Source: Bathynomus jamesi (lineage: Eukaryota > Arthropoda > Malacostraca > Isopoda > Cirolanidae). Taken from it: a DNA stretch of 64,000 bases. The notes below the pieces were generated by a model. The model was not told where the DNA came from. It ran no database searches and worked only from the letters and a program-made list of their open reading frames with translations. The number at the start of each line of letters is the position of its first letter. Position 1 is the stretch's first letter. This document shows positions 22,600 to 33,902 of the stretch, piece by piece. The DNA lies in contig JAJOZX010005631.1 of assembly GCA_023014485.1 (NCBI GenBank), forward strand, positions 142,501 through 206,500, in the 5' to 3' direction. Position numbers and translations under genes: made by a program.

Positions 22600-23271
22600 C
22601 AGGGTGTCCCAGAATTAACTATCTATTTCAATGAAATCGGACAAATTTTTTAAAAACACTTTTATTTATGTTTATCATGTTTAATATGTGTTAAAATGTA
22701 TAAATTTCTAAATTTTTTTCATAATTTTATTTTCATAATTTTTTCATAGTTTTTCATAGTTTTATTTCATTCTCTTTCAGAACCCTATTAATAATGAATA
22801 CACAAGAACGCATCTTTGTTGTAACATCCCGTATCAAAGGAATGCAATGTAATGAAATCAGAGAAAAATTTACAAGAAGATTCCACAGAACCGGTCCTAC
22901 AGACAAAGCGATTCGTGAACTTGTGAACAAATTTAAAAGAACTGGATCCGTACACGATGAGGTGGGAAGAGGACGCCAAGGACAGCACGTAACAGTACCG
23001 AACAGGTACGACAATTGTTTGAGGGTGAACCAACAACTTCGGTTAGGGAGGCCGGTCGAAGACTCAACATATCCAAGACAACAGTTCATAGAATCTTGCG
23101 TTCGACACTGATGAAAAAGGCTTATCACATTCAAGTAATAAAGTTTTGACTTATGATTTATAAATCTATTTGTTTTTGTATCATAATTTAGTAATAAACA
23201 CAAAATTATGTCAGTTTTTATTAAATTTGTCCGATTTCATTGAAATAGATAGTTAATTCTGGGACACCCTG
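22600..23271 (+). mobile_element. Mariner-like element with DNA-binding domain only
   Basis: Ends are about 48-bp perfect or near-perfect inverted repeats beginning CAGGGTGTCCCAGAATTAAC, flanked by TA within a TA microsatellite. The interior is too short (about 570 bp) for a full transposase. Confidence 0.9.
22794..23149 (+). pseudogene. Mariner-family transposase N-terminus (HTH only)
   Basis: Frame 1 starts MNTQERIFVVTSRIKGMQCN and holds the first helix-turn-helix (FTRRFHRTGPTDKAIRELVN followed by FKRTGSVHDEVGRGRQG), the DUF4817-like part found in many arthropod mariner transposases. A frame change near 23,040 brings in the second helix-turn-helix, REAGRRLNISKTTVHRILRS, which ends at a stop at about 23,149. 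The whole DDE catalytic domain is missing. The element can therefore only be moved in trans. What survives is the part that binds the inverted repeats. Confidence 0.8.
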
Positions 23272-23544
23272 TATATATATATATATATGATACAACTCAG
23301 AATGGTCACCTGAGAAACTTTTATGTCACACAGACTGCGCATGGAACAAGGAACTCTCCTGGGAAAATCAAATCATGACCCGGTCATGACCCGTTGCTCA
23401 CGTTGGGCTTCCATCACGAAAAGAAAAACTTTAGTATTTGTCATTTGTCATTATTTATTCAGACTATAGTGAATTTAATTTTCCCAGAAGAGTTCCTTGT
23501 TCCATGCATGGTCTGTGTGTAGCGTTATATGATATATACGAGTA

Positions 23545-24680
23545 TTAGGGATGTACTGAATATTTGGTGCAAAACTATTCGGCCGAATACCAAATTCCGA
23601 ATATTAGTTTTATTGGGTTATTAGGCATCACTATAAAAACTGAAACCTTTATCAGCTTGAAAGCTCATAGAATTAATAGTAAATGTGAGCAAAAGCAGCA
23701 TGTTTTAGCCACCAAAAATCTGCCAGATTCCCATACTCATGAAAAATTTGCAACTGCATTGACTTCTATATTGCAAGAATGGTCAAAAGAGCGATCGTGT
23801 GCATGCAGTTGTGCACGACAATGGCTGTAATATTACTAAAGCTGTTAACGCTCTCAAAATTACTCCTGTTGCTTGTGCGAATCATACTTTAACACTTGCA
23901 GTTGATAAAGCCCTTCTTAGCCAGAAGTCTGTTTCAGAGATATTTGCAATTGCGCGCCCAATTTGTTGCATTTTAATTATTCATCTCCAGCCTTTGAGAG
24001 ACTTAAGGAATTCCAGAAGCAACATAATTTACCCGAAAACAAACTTATAAGAGACGTTATCACCCAAAGAAACTACATTCTATATGCTACAACGACTTCT
24101 TCAACGAAAAACTACGGTTGTTGCATACGCCTCGGACTATGACATACTGTAGCAACCTTCAATAATCATCAGTGGACTCTAATTTAGTGTGTTGTAAAGC
24201 TTCTTAGTCGATGTAAAAAATGACTTTTCCTCTGATTCTTCTTGTCTTCACATGGTGCCTCCCGATGTAATAGGTCTCGTGGTATTTTTGCCTAACATAC
24301 AGTAACTGATGATACAAGTGTTCATACTATGAAAAACGATTTACAGTAATTGAAAATTTAAGAATCGCTTCAGGGAGTGGATGGCAGACATTACTCGCAT
24401 GATTTCTCACATTTTAGATTCTCGTTTCAAATTTGCTTGCATAACAGTGCCTGAGTTTGTAAAAAATGAGATAATCATTATGTTTGCATCACCTAACGCT
24501 AGTCCTGCACGTAATATAACCTATGGCGATGAAGCAACTGATTTTATTTCACGAGAAGATCAAGAACCTTTGAAACAGAAGCCGTAGGTTAATTTATGGA
24601 GTTATTTCGATGAGGTTGTGCCTCCACCTATCAAAAAAAGTCAGAAAAGTTATCAAAAAGAATTAGACATCTATTCAAAG
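23545..24680 (+). pseudogene. hAT transposase remnant
   Basis: Starts at TTAGGGATGTACTGAATATT, which resembles hAT termini; a similar end sits at 32,153. Frames include ISLKAHRINSKCEQKQHVLA, LPDSHTHEKFATALTSILQE, then VVHDNGCNITKAVNAL and PVACANHTLTLAVDKALL. That wording is typical of hAT (zinc-finger BED) transposases around the second catalytic Asp (HDNG) and the C-x2-H pair. A later piece, ADITRMISHILDSRFKF, precedes a lost dimerisation region. Many frameshifts; a tRNA-SINE follows directly. Confidence 0.7.
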
Positions 24681-24857
24681 GAGCCACGAGTCAGTCGTTA
24701 CCCAGGGTGCCCATTTATCTACCAACCATTTTTTTATTGTGTAGAAGGATGAAGAGCTGGGTTTTGCTGCGCGCCGCCTGACGTCACCGGGTCTCGATCC
24801 TGGGGCCGATGGATTCGTAGTCAGCGATGCTAACCACTACACCAACGAGCCACACAT
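24681..24857 (-). mobile_element. tRNA-derived SINE
   Basis: On the minus strand a tRNA-like head starts near 24,855 with an A-box-like TGGTGTAGTGGTTAGCATC and a B box GGATCGAGACCC, followed by a GC-rich part and CAATAAAAAAATGG. The start of a second tRNA-like unit (CCCTGGGTAACGACTGACTC) is cut off near 24,680. A longer copy lies at 50.39-50.69 kb. Confidence 0.8.
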
Positions 24858-25024
24858 ATATGGTAAAACATAAAAATGCACAAATAAGAGCTCCCGATGC
24901 ATTTTCTCATTTTATATATGGAGAATGATCTCAGACCGGATTTTGAGCTAAATTTATTAATATTTAAGGGTGGCGCAAGTTTGAAGAAATTTACCACCCT
25001 AAACTGTATAATGATACTATTTGT

Positions 25025-27043
25025 TCTGTGTAATACAAACGGTTGTAACACTTTATGTATGACTCTGGGGTTTAGCGCTGATTGGTTAGTTGACTCATTG
25101 CCAGATGTCTTTAGAACATAATTATTTCTATTCATCACTCTGGTTTACATATTACTAAGGAAACATAAATGAATAATTAAATATAAATTCAAGAAGAGGA
25201 TTTATATTAACAAGGGGGATGTAAATAAAGTGAATAAAATATGTTCTTGTAAAAACTAAATAAAAAACCCTCGGACTTGATGACAGTGTTCATGGTATTG
25301 GCGAATTTTTTAATGATCTCTGGATTGTTTCCTTCTCCCCTTTTTCATTCGTTTTTCGGTTTATAATTTCTGTATAATAAACAACAATGTAATAACCAAT
25401 GTAATAATAAATTTATAATTTCTGTAATAAATAATAATGCAATAATAAATGTAATAAATGTAATAAAAACTGTAATAATTATGTAAAAAATAATAGAATC
25501 TGTATGTATAGAATAAGAAGATAGTTTTAAATTTGTGCGAATGTACTTATAAGAGGGACCCTTTAATAAAATGCCCTTCCGGTGTAGGGAGAATGGGATC
25601 TAACCTAGGTGCGAATTTCTTAATGGTCCCTGGACTGTTTTCCCTCTTGTTTTTGGTTCATTCGTTTTTCTGTATCCACCCGAAGAGGATGCCAGTGGAC
25701 ATCGAAACTGTTGTGGAAATAAACTCTGTCTATTAGAGTGGATTTTTATTATCATATTTTGACCTTCACGTAGAAAAGTGAAGTTTTTTGCATGTATAAA
25801 AACAGAGCCGTTGGTTGACATTATTGCGCCCGGAGCTAATTCCAAACTGATTCATTTATTTATTTATTTACATTTAATATTGAACATAGATTCAGATATT
25901 ATTTTGTGTTATAACAAAGCTAGAGCAAAAACCTGATATATATAAATACATATGTAGGCGGTTTATGATTGTAAAAACAATGTTTTAATGCATATTAAAT
26001 TTTAATAACATTATAACATGTGTTCATGTTATTGTGTTCCTGTATAAAATATCTCAAATACAATAATAATTATGAATGTGTAGCACCTTTGCAAAATTGT
26101 CAAATATCATCGTTTAAATGGTTCTATGTTTATTGATATGAATCACTGTAATAGTTTTATTTTCTGTATTTCTCTCCTTTTAGGTAAGAGACCGCCAAGA
26201 GTCACAGCTGCAGTGGTCCAACACTTAAGTTGTAACATGGAACTTATTAATACAAAACAATTATATGCATTTATGATGCTGCCTCAATAAAAAAACATTC
26301 TTCGTTTCTAAATAATATTTCTCTCAGTGACTCTTTATTACTATATCAGTGTTGCTGATCTAGAAATAGCATTTGTTCCAGATAAAACAATGCCATACCA
26401 GTAGTATCCATTCAGCTGTCGTTCATTTGCCAAATGGAAGATATTCTAAGCAGTGGCATATGAAACTTACATATACCCAGCAATCTGGTAATGTTATAAT
26501 GTTATTAAAATTTAATATGCATCAAAACATTATTTTTTCAATCATAAACCGCCTATATATGTATTTATATATATCAGGTTTTTGTTCTGTCTTTGTTATA
26601 ACAAAATAATATCTAAATCTATGTTTAATATTAAATGTAAATAAATAAATGAATCATTAAATAAATAGAAGAGGGATGGGTGGTGCAAGTCGTAGAATTT
26701 GCTTAGGGCGCAATAATGCCAAACAACGGCTTTGTTTTTATGCATTGAAACTTCAGTTCGTTCAGTCTTGCCAATGCCATGAACACTGTCATCACGTCCG
26801 AAGGTTTTTTTTTTTTTTTTTACAAGACCATTTTTTGTTCACTTTATTGACATCCCTCTTGTTAATATATATCTTCTTCTTGAAATTATATTTAATTATT
26901 CGTTTATCTTTCCTTAGTAATATGTAAACCAGAGTGCTGAATGGAAATAATTATATTCTAAAGACATTTGGCAATGAGTCAACTAACCAATCAGCGCTAA
27001 ACTCCAGATTCATCCATAAAATGTTACAACCGTTTGTAGTGCA
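25025..27043. repeat. Long imperfect inverted repeat, about 2 kb
   Basis: Left-arm blocks 25,025-25,305 and 25,795-26,015 pair with right-arm blocks 26,767-27,043 and 26,505-26,745 respectively. Recognisable pairs are CTAACCAATCAGCGCTAAAC with its complement, CAATGCCATGAACACTGTCA, and ATCATAAACCGCCTATATAT. The left arm holds an extra segment of about 490 bp; the centre, 26,016-26,504, is unpaired. No credible ORF in any part. Confidence 0.85.
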
Positions 27044-27286
27044 CACAAGAAGTATATGCCAGGTGTCGCTATCTGTTCTCAAGAGTGTTCTACGAATAAT
27101 GAACCCAACTGTACATTAGAACACAACCAGAATTTTATTATTTGATTAAATATGAATAAACTAAATACCACAGTAATTATATTTTCTTTCATAAGCTCGA
27201 ATCCAAATTCGAATCCAGAGGAAAATTATGGAATTCGAATCCGTTAAAAAAATACTTTAAATCCGGACTCAGATTTGCCTAGCACT

Positions 27287-27288
<2 letters not shown>

Positions 27289-27371
<83 letters not shown>

Positions 27372-27378
27372 TAGATAG
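27289..27378. repeat. (TG)n(AG)n(ACAG)n compound microsatellite
   Basis: Three successive simple-repeat motifs, ending in GATA units. Confidence 0.97.
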
Positions 27379-27565
27379 AGTCACAGTTACAGGCTAACAA
27401 ACACTCTAAGATCCATTCTAGGTTAGCCCAAGAAGGAAGTAGAAAAGTTAGAATTAGCAATTTAAAAAAAACAAGAAAACTAAAAACTTATACGATGCTT
27501 ACACTTATAGATATGTAAAGCTTTCACAAAGGCATAGTAGTAATAATATAGTATAGGACAGACAA

Positions 27566-27568
<3 letters not shown>

Positions 27569-27623
<55 letters not shown>
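27569..27623. repeat. (CT)n microsatellite
   Basis: About 27 CT units. Confidence 0.97.
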
Positions 27624-27629
<6 letters not shown>

Positions 27630-28081
27630 CTACCCATTGCTGACAAAAAATACTGGTGAAAGAAGATTTATAGGAAAGTAGGTAAAAGTATAATGAAGAG
27701 TTCATTCACACCATGCGTACACTTATCTCGTGTACTCAGTTACGCATTATTAGACAGCGAAAAATAAAGGATAGCATGAATACTAAACTACTAATCTAAT
27801 CTACACTAATCTAATCTAATCTTAATTTTTTAAGGAATTTTGTATTTATTTATTATATACAAGAAGTCATCATTTCGTCGTTGCATTATTTCTCCGTAGC
27901 CTGCCAAAGCCACCGTACCGAAGATTTATCATGTAGTAATTTATATTGAGTCCTTGCATGATGGAAAATAATAATACATAATGTGTATAATTTTTTCTTG
28001 AGAAATTTTTACGTACAATATTTAAAACTAAAGTTCCACTCTAACTAATTAGCTTTCCTGAAAATGAGTATGATTATTCGC
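27624..28081. other. Unannotated AT-rich spacer
   Basis: Contains a short CTAAT repeat near 27,795-27,825; otherwise nothing I can name. Confidence 0.4.
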
Positions 28082-28352
28082 AGGTTTTGACTCCCAAGAG
28101 ATCTCATCAAGCTTCCCATCATCTTGGAACTCCCAGTGCTCTGAAACCAGACACGGCCAACGCTTCCTACTACATTTATGATCAAAAGGGAACCTCACAC
28201 TCCCCAAATCTACTACAACCAACTCCCCTTATAACCCCCCTTTGTAAACTTACTTGGAGGTTTTGACTCCCGAGCGTTCTCACATTGACAGCACTCAGCG
28301 CTCTGTAACCAGATCAGACCAGCGCCTACTACATTTACATCTTAAGTGAAAC
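28082..28352. repeat. Imperfect direct duplication
   Basis: AGGTTTTGACTCCCAAGAG ... CTACTACATTTATGAT at 28,082-28,185 recurs as AGGTTTTGACTCCCGAGCG ... CTACTACATTTACATC at 28,258-28,345. Function unknown. Confidence 0.75.
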
Positions 28353-28429
28353 CACTGTTTCTATCTCAAAGAATAAACACTATGTACTCAAAGAGCAGCC
28401 ATTCTTTATACTTAATTAGCCATACTAAG

Positions 28430-28814
28430 TTTCCGAGCAGACCTGGAAGAGGGATGAGAAGTCAGAGGTTCCACCCCGAAAATTCCCGCGGTGAGGGACC
28501 GACATTGCGGTCAGCGAACTTAACCCACTTACACCACACCCCGCATGCGGCCCGCCCGATATTTCATTCTTTAACTCGTGAAACAACCCGCTTTTTAATG
28601 CAAATTGATGCTACTAAAATACCTATCCAACCTGTTCTTAAATATATTAATTGAAGTGTTTGTCACGACTCCCGCGGGTAAGCTATTCCACCTCTCGACT
28701 ACCTTATAGGTGAAGAAGCTCCTCGCAACGTTTGTCTCAAATCTTTACCCCTTATTTTAAAGCCACTGTTTCTCGTAATGTTCCTAACGTCTATGTTAAA
28801 GAAATTCTCATGAT

Positions 28815-28818
<4 letters not shown>
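28430..28818 (-). pseudogene. CR1-E: RT C-terminal fragment plus 3' UTR
   Basis: Minus strand encodes the end of a CR1-like RT: IDVRNITRNSGFKIRGKDLR, a frame change, then YKVVERWNSLPAGVVTNTSI and NIFKNRLDRYF with a stop near 28,610. A GC-rich 3' UTR extends to about 28,430. On its sense strand the 5' edge abuts a (CT)n tract at 28,819-28,861, as in the CR1-C and CR1-D copies. Everything upstream in RT is missing. Confidence 0.8.

Positions 28819-28861
<43 letters not shown>
28819..28861. repeat. (GA)n microsatellite at CR1-E 5' junction
   Basis: Reads (CT)n on the sense strand of CR1-E. Confidence 0.95.
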
Positions 28862-28866
<5 letters not shown>

Positions 28867-28921
28867 AATTTTTAAATTAAACATACTTTCTACAGACAAA
28901 AACTTTGAGTTTCTTCAATTA

Positions 28922-31109
28922 CACTAGGCAACAAATTTCAACTTTTTTTTGTTACAGACACGTGAACTACTGATTCCTACTAAAGCGCTGATGCTGATTT
29001 CAGATCTGATATCAAAATTTCTCTATCACGTCCAGATTTTGTGTAACCGAAAACCCCTATTTTTCATTTTTTTTCTCACCCGCTTCTATTACGAAAGCCG
29101 TCTAAGCTACTTTTCCGTGCCACGTTTTATGTTAAGCATACTTAAATAATTAGTGAACAGGGATGTCTTTCCTCCTTTATTCTGGCTTAAGACAGACAGC
29201 GGAATTCCGCTGGTGGAGTTACCACCCCTGCGCCCAACCATCCACCCAAAGCGCGTTAGTATTTTGTTGTTACTACTGAAAGGCAAATTCCTGTTCTTAA
29301 GTGAAACTTTGCTGTGTCCTCTTCCTTTGTCGCTTGTAGGATGACGAGCTCTCCTTCTGCAGGAACCAACAATAATCTCCCATCATATTTGGGTTGAAAT
29401 TACCTTGGTATCTGTTTTCCATAACTGAGATCTGTTGGTGGAAGCGCTCACCATGCTCGTCACTTACAGCCCCAAGGTTGGCCGGGAAGAAGTCAAGATG
29501 AGAATGTAAAAAATGAATTTTCAAAGACATTCTGCATCCCATTATTTCATAAGATTTAAGCATGTTTTCTACGAGTTTACGGTGGTTTTCAGCTTTGTGG
29601 TTTCCAAGAAAATTTTTGACAACTTCAACGAAAGATGTCCATGCTCCTAGTTCATTCTCATTTAGGTTAGATGGAAACGATGAGTCGTGGATGACACTGC
29701 GGATCTGTGGTCCAGTGAAAACTCCAGCTTCTAGCTTAGCATCTGTCAATATTCCTTTGAATTTATCCTTTAAATATTGGAAACCACTACCTTGATGATC
29801 CATACCCTTCACGAAATTTTTCATAAGGCCAAGTTTAATGTGAAGTGGTGGAAGATGTACTTTCTGAGGGTCAATAAGTGCTGGGTGTTTCACATTGTAT
29901 TTACCAACAACATGTTCAGTTCTAGATGGCCAATCATGTTTTTTGTAGTGGTTCTTGTCATCTCTGCTGTTCCATAGACACAAAAAGCACATATGCTTTG
30001 TGTAGCCCAACTGTAACCCAAGAAGTAATGATACAACTTTAAGGTCGCCACAAATATTCCATGTGTGGTCCTTATATTTGATGAGTCTTAGCAGCAGTTT
30101 CATCGATTCATAAGTCTCATTAAGGCCAGTGGCATGTGCTATAGGTATTGAAGGTTTTTCATTGCCGTTGTGCAGTAATACAGCTTTAAGGCTAGCTTTA
30201 CTAGAGTCAATGAACAGTCTCCATTCTTTTGGATCATAGCGACAGCCAATCCCTTGCATCAGACCACTGATATCGTGGCAGAAACAAACGTTTTCTTCCT
30301 GTAAGTAAAATGATGAAAACTGCAAATGGCGATGGCGGAAATGGGAAACTTTGGTGTTTGGTTGGAGAAGATTAAATTCTTGAAGTCTTGAACCAAGCAA
30401 CTCTGCCTTTTCTTTTGGTAATTCCAAATCGCGCACTAAGTCATTTAACTCCGCTTGACTTAACAAATGTGGGGAAATATTTGCATCTGGAACATATATG
30501 CCATCTTTCCCTGTTTCTATATCACTAGCAGAATCTTCAGATGAACTGCTGTCTGTTATCGTTGCTGGTGGAACTGGTGGTGGATTTGTTTCATCATGTG
30601 GTACTGGTTTCATTGCTGATTCGCAGTTTGGGTACGTGATCTTTGATTTGTTTTTCTTTGTGAAACCAGCAATCTTTGTCAAACAAAAATAACAATCATT
30701 GAAGTGATTTTCGGCTCACGCCAAACCATGGGGACTGAGAACGGCATAGCTTTTCTTTTACCATTCATCCAAGCTATTAACATTGCATTGCACTGTGCAC
30801 AGCAAATATGTGGTGCCCAGTCCCTCTGTTGGTCTCCTAACTTACAGTCAAAATAACACTTGTTCGAATTTGTATATAGTTGGCAAAAAAAATTGCTTTA
30901 ACCTTGAAAAGCAAGTTTCATATTACTGGCATTAAGCCGATTAAAACCAAAATCTGGACGTGGTAGAAAATTTTACTAAAAGTGATTTGCATTTTACACA
31001 AAATCTAGACGTGATATAAAAAATCTAATTATAGATTTGAAATCAGCATACCGAAATTAGATAGGAGCACCTATTTGGTCTTCTGTAACAAAATCTTTGT
31101 TGCCTAGTG
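28922..31109 (-). mobile_element. CACT-ended DNA transposon, copy 1
   Basis: Left end CACTAGGCAACAAATTT at 28,922 and right end (reverse complement) CACTAGGCAACAAAGATTTT, ending at 31,109. Similarity continues inward with TTTGTTACAGA and GCTGATTTCA blocks over about 110 bp. It is flanked by TTA at 28,919-28,921 and TTA at 31,110-31,112, a 3-bp target duplication. The interior is filled by one long transposase-like gene on the minus strand. A relative at 56,998-61,038 has ends CACTGGTCAACAAA / CACTGGCCAACAAA and a TAA duplication. CACT-type ends with 3-bp duplications point to the CACTA/Mirage/Chapaev group. Confidence 0.85.
29297..30880 (-). CDS. Putative DDE-type transposase of the CACT-ended element
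   Basis: An uninterrupted 461-codon frame (30,682 to 29,297) plus an N-terminal extension in another frame to about 30,880 (CYFDCKLGDQQRDWAPHICC, CNAMLIAWMN, PMVWREP), joined by a frame change near 30,700. The extension and the ORF start contain several Cys pairs, suggesting a zinc-binding domain. An acidic Ser-rich linker follows (residues 43-57). Candidate catalytic residues are Asp159 (WRLFIDSSK), Asp213 (NICGDLKVV), a C-x2-C pair Cys232/Cys235 (CFLCLW), His245/His249, and Glu412 (SDEHGERFHQ). The second copy conserves both Asp, the C-x2-C and the Glu. I know the family only as uncharacterised arthropod and cnidarian proteins; transposase function is inferred from the terminal repeats and the residue pattern. 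An upstream intron is possible. Apart from the one frame change it looks intact. Confidence 0.75.
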
Positions 31110-31112
31110 TTA

Positions 31113-31210
31113 TCGCTAACTGATCTTCTCTTACACACATTTTATGTAAGAAAAAGATGCGGTTTAATTTTATCTCTACTCTCAAGTCTATAATACATGT
31201 TTATTTTCAT

Positions 31211-31243
<33 letters not shown>

Positions 31244-31609
31244 CTTAATACTTAAAAATCTACTAATTTTCTTAATAAATTCAGATTTAATCTCGTTTCC
31301 TCCATGTTGACAATATGTTGAAATTTTTCCAATTTCTTCCTCTGTCTCTCTCAGGGACTTAATCTCTATCTCTCTATTTCCTCGATCAAAACTTTAAAAA
31401 TTAGCTTTAAGCTTCAAAGTATGTTGTGCTTATCTTTGGCAGTTCTTAAAACTTCGCTAAGAACAGTCAGAAGAAAAGGAAAGTTAGTGAAACTTTTAAC
31501 ATAATTAACATGGCTTTTTGTTTCATCTCTCTCGAAAACCTTTCTTTGCTGGAATGAGACAAGAATGAGGTAAAAGAAATAACTATAAAATAAAAATCAT
31601 TTAAGGAAG

Positions 31610-31656
<47 letters not shown>

Positions 31657-31734
31657 AGAGAGAGAGAGAGAGAGAGTACTAAAAATATAAAGATAAAAGG
31701 CTATTCATAATTAAAAGAAAGACAAGCCAAGAAA

Positions 31735-31798
<64 letters not shown>

Positions 31799-31928
31799 AC
31801 TAGACATCAAAAGCAGCTAGGAATTGGGTACATGCTTGGGAAAATAAAAAGAAAATAGAGAATTCACAAAATGCGAACACGAAAACTATTTCAAACTGAA
31901 AACTTAAAAGTTTGAAAAAGGTTAATAA
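31113..31928. repeat. Microsatellite-rich spacer
   Basis: Holds (TA)n at about 31,214-31,241, (GA)n at 31,613-31,676 and (TA)n at 31,738-31,793, with AT-rich sequence between and no gene. Confidence 0.9.
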
Positions 31929-32152
31929 ATGTTTCATGCAGTCAAAAAGGGAGGGAAGCTTTTTACTTTGAAGTCGAATTTATCGTTTTCGTCATGGAAA
32001 GTACCCAAAGTACTGCGTCACTGCAGGCGAAATGTCATTAACATCCTTCTGCAGGATTTGATCCTGGCAACGGTACAAATATATTCAAAAATAGTATACG
32101 GTTCAGAGCGCCTTCTGAATGAACGTCTTTTTATCATATATATATATATATA
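31929..32152. other. Unannotated spacer ending in (TA)n
   Basis: No recognisable coding sequence; short TA run at 32,138-32,152. Confidence 0.4.
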
Positions 32153-32230
32153 GTAGGGATGTGCCAGATATAAAATTTGTCGAATACCGAATACCTATCG
32201 GTCTGAAAATACCGATTATGCATATTATGA
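32153..32230. other. hAT-like terminus
   Basis: TAGGGATGTGCCAGATATAAA ... GAATACCGAATACC resembles the start of the hAT remnant at 23,545. A reverse-oriented similar end (TAGCACATCCCTAA) is at 53,444. No transposase seen nearby. Confidence 0.4.
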
Positions 32231-33680
32231 TAAGCCAAAGTGCTTAATGTTAATAAGAAAACGTAGGTTTTTCATGCCTAAATCTAGATAATATCCTATT
32301 TGTTGCTTCTTAATTAATTGCTGATTGAGACAATACGCACGGGCGTGTGCATGTTTGTGCGTTCAACTGAATACGTTGATGAACGCTTTGACATTTTTAA
32401 AGTTTTGCCACAGATTTTTAGTAACGCTAGTTTCTGAGCCTTGTAATGTTTAGTACTTACTTAAGTCCTCGTCAGATTTGTGATAACTTCTTATTGATGT
32501 CTTTATTCAAATGTGTCATTCATTCAGGCAACTGTTTTGTTAAAAAATGTGATTTTTTTCCCTTGTAATTATGTTGTGACTATCTAAGTTAATAAGCTTC
32601 CTTTGAATTTTTATGGGATTTTGCTGTCAATAAACATTATCATTACCGTCATTATCATTATCATTGTGAATTTCTTGTGAAGTTTTACTGGATATCAAGC
32701 AAAGAGGATTCTTTGCCGATAAAACAGCCATTTGAGAATATTACAGAAGAATGTAGAAAAATGAACTCAACAAATGTAAATATCATCCCAGCAGTACTTG
32801 CTCTGAAGTTAGTCTTGAAAAAGGCCTAAAAATATGATGTAAAATATATTTTTTGTTAATAACACGTATTTTTTTTAATTCTTACAGTAAGGTAATCTGA
32901 GAAAGTCAGTTATCGAAATGAGCGCAGTCGGAGGTAATGGAGCGGTGGTTAGTTTGTAAACAGGCTTGCATTGGGGCCCGATTCGCCTGGCCGATGTGTT
33001 TTGCATGAAAAATAGGACGACAATCCACGAACTCCATTCTTAATTCTTTAAATTTAAATTCTTGTCTTAAAATTGTTTCTTTATAATACGTTAACATGCA
33101 TAAAATCTGAGTTTTCATTTTATATAAATATATAAATATAAATATAAATATTAAATATATTTATTAAAGTTTATGGTATTTAATTTTATATAAATATATT
33201 TATTAAAGGGTATGGTATTTAACCCCGGAAAGAACTTAGAGTCTCAGCGCATTCATTTTTGTTTTTTATATTTATGCATTCATTGCGCATGTGCAAGTTT
33301 ACTTCGCGTATATATACATTTCGAATATCTGTTGAAAAAAATAATACAAATAATAAAAACTTTAGCTGGAAAATTAAATCAACATAAAATAAATGGGACG
33401 TAATGCTACGTCACCTCAAAATTTGTAGAATTTTTCAGTCAGTGGTAAGGAATTGCTTCACCGGTAAATGAAATTAAACACTAAGTCCACCAAAAGTGAC
33501 ATAATTTTGGCTATCTGTATTGCGAGAAAACATTTTTAAAGCCCTGCACGGAGCCAGCCAGCCCTGACCCCAACCAGCAGCTGTCCTTCGCTTGTGTTGC
33601 GCCGAACCCTTTGTGCTACAGTGATATAGAATTGCTCAAACTTAGCAAGTCTAACTTTAACCTAACTCTATCTAACTATA
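32231..33680. other. Unannotated AT-rich spacer
   Basis: Contains an (ATAAATAT)-type low-complexity stretch at 33,119-33,200 and a short GC-rich patch at 33,543-33,610. No supported gene. Confidence 0.4.
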
Positions 33681-33900
33681 CAGAGAGTTGACAAAAGTAA
33701 ATAGACACCACGATGATTGTCCTAAAGAACAAATGGCAAAGTTCATCAATGGAATGTCAAAATGAGTGTCAGCTTTACATAATGCAAACGGAAAATATAT
33801 TGACTCAGTAAACCTGTTATTAATTATTTATTCACTTTTATTATCAAATAAAAAACTATGGAAAAACCGAAGGTGTCTATTTACTCTTGTCAACACTTTG
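33681..33900 (+). mobile_element. Internally deleted Tc1-like element, copy 1
   Basis: Ends CAGAGAGTTGACAAAAGTAA and its reverse complement, flanked by TA (33,679-33,680; 33,901-33,902). The interior reads CPKEQMAKFINGMSK then VSALHNANGKYIDS, the C-terminal end of a Tc1 transposase. Copy 2 is at 34,854. Confidence 0.85.
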
Positions 33901-33902
33901 TA

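Noticed and set aside
24681..24857. Functional tRNA gene
   Set aside because: A and B boxes are present but no cloverleaf could be formed by eye, and the copy continues into a SINE body.
29562..29977. Plus-strand ORFs opposite the 461-aa gene
   Set aside because: Antisense shadows of a clearly conserved protein.
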